DNA of 7,277 nucleotides from Planctomycetota bacterium. GTDB taxonomy: Bacteria > Planctomycetota > UBA8742 > SKZP01. Below, piece after piece: positions 7,103-7,277 of this stretch (the first letter of the stretch is position 1; each line of letters begins with the position of its first letter). The notes beneath the pieces were generated by a model. The model had not been told where the DNA came from. It searched no databases and saw only the letters and a program-made list of their open reading frames with translations. The stretch is from contig SKZP01000370.1 in assembly GCA_007127275.1 (NCBI GenBank), positions 1 to 7,277 of the forward strand, written 5' to 3'. Position numbers and translations under genes: made by a program.

Positions 7103-7185
7103 GAACTCGCTCAAGGATACCTTCCCATTTTCGCGCAGCGAGCAAAGGCTGAGCAAGGCAAAGGACCCTGAAGGGTACCTCCAGC

Positions 7186-7259
7186 CAAGCCCACGGGCGT
7201 CGCCCGTGGGTCGAAACGCCCGCAACGGCCGCGACCCACGAGCGACGCCCGTGGGCTTG
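7186..7259. repeat. REP/BIME-like element: two 28-nt palindromic units in inverted orientation
   Basis: Unit one (7186-7213) and unit two (7232-7259) are reverse complements over 28 bases with one mismatch (C7204 against A7241), separated by 18 bases. Each unit is also a hairpin on its own: nine-pair stems CCCACGGGC/GCCCGTGGG around a three-base loop in unit one, and the same with one A-C mismatch in unit two. This nested design matches bacterial interspersed mosaic elements built from REP sequences, which in many genomes are moved by REP-associated tyrosine transposases (RAYTs). No transposase is in the window. I see no gene in 7004-7277; this element and the 7068-7102 hairpin are its main content. 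Confidence 0.65.
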
Positions 7260-7277
7260 ACTCGCTGAACCTTCCAC

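Noticed and set aside
5543..7171. 542-codon open frame on the plus strand, antisense to the phosphodiesterase-like gene
   Set aside because: Composition is Arg/His/Leu-rich with no domain, as expected of a shadow frame opposite a GC-rich gene.
7004..7225. Extension of the phosphodiesterase-like frame to 7225, adding 74 residues
   Set aside because: It runs through hairpin repeats, has no recognisable domain and ignores the good ribbon of AAAGGAAG before the ATG at 7003, which also starts exactly at the family's first strand.
7186..7259. CRISPR-like reading of the repeated 28-mers
   Set aside because: Only two copies, in inverted rather than direct orientation, with an 18-base spacer and no cas gene; REP/BIME fits better.

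Overview
The window is GC-rich bacterial chromosome with four protein genes and short spacers. It contains no rRNA, tRNA, CRISPR array or transposase gene. The lineage cannot be fixed from the sequence. A very large Hanks-type Ser/Thr kinase carrying an MJ0042-like zinc ribbon, a planctomycete-style helical module after the kinase domain and C-terminal TPRs, next to a sigma-54 activator, suggests a planctomycete or a related PVC or deltaproteobacterium-like organism. This is an inference from architecture.

Layout. From 1 to 414 (+) lies the C-terminal end of a sigma-54-dependent activator (end of the AAA+ domain plus Fis-type HTH). A 187-nt convergent spacer (415-601) holds two inverted repeats and an A/T tract, and may terminate the gene arriving from the right. 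The other three genes are all on the minus strand and, in transcription order, are: an alkaline-phosphatase-superfamily phosphodiesterase-like protein (7003 to 5582), EPSP synthase AroA (5531 to 4140, 50 nt downstream) and the TPR Ser/Thr kinase (3868 to 602, 271 nt downstream of aroA). The phosphodiesterase and aroA are close enough to be one transcript. The kinase has room for, and a candidate of, its own promoter (-35/-10 at 3997-3969). The right-hand 274 nt, upstream of the phosphodiesterase start, carry no gene I can support. They are dense in inverted repeats, including a 28-nt arm pair that looks like a REP/BIME element.

How the genes relate. AroA is the shikimate-pathway step making EPSP, and its catalytic and binding motifs are intact. 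The phosphodiesterase-like protein belongs to a family that keeps the nucleophile threonine but lacks several canonical metal ligands; its substrate is unknown. The kinase has a complete set of catalytic residues, no visible membrane segment and a large TPR scaffold, so it is probably a cytosolic signalling hub. No direct functional link between the kinase and the shikimate gene is visible.

I do not see a clear new defence or mobile system. The items most worth checking are the BIME-like repeat, the degenerate active site of the phosphodiesterase-like protein and its pairing with aroA, and the domain composition and uncertain N-terminus of the kinase.
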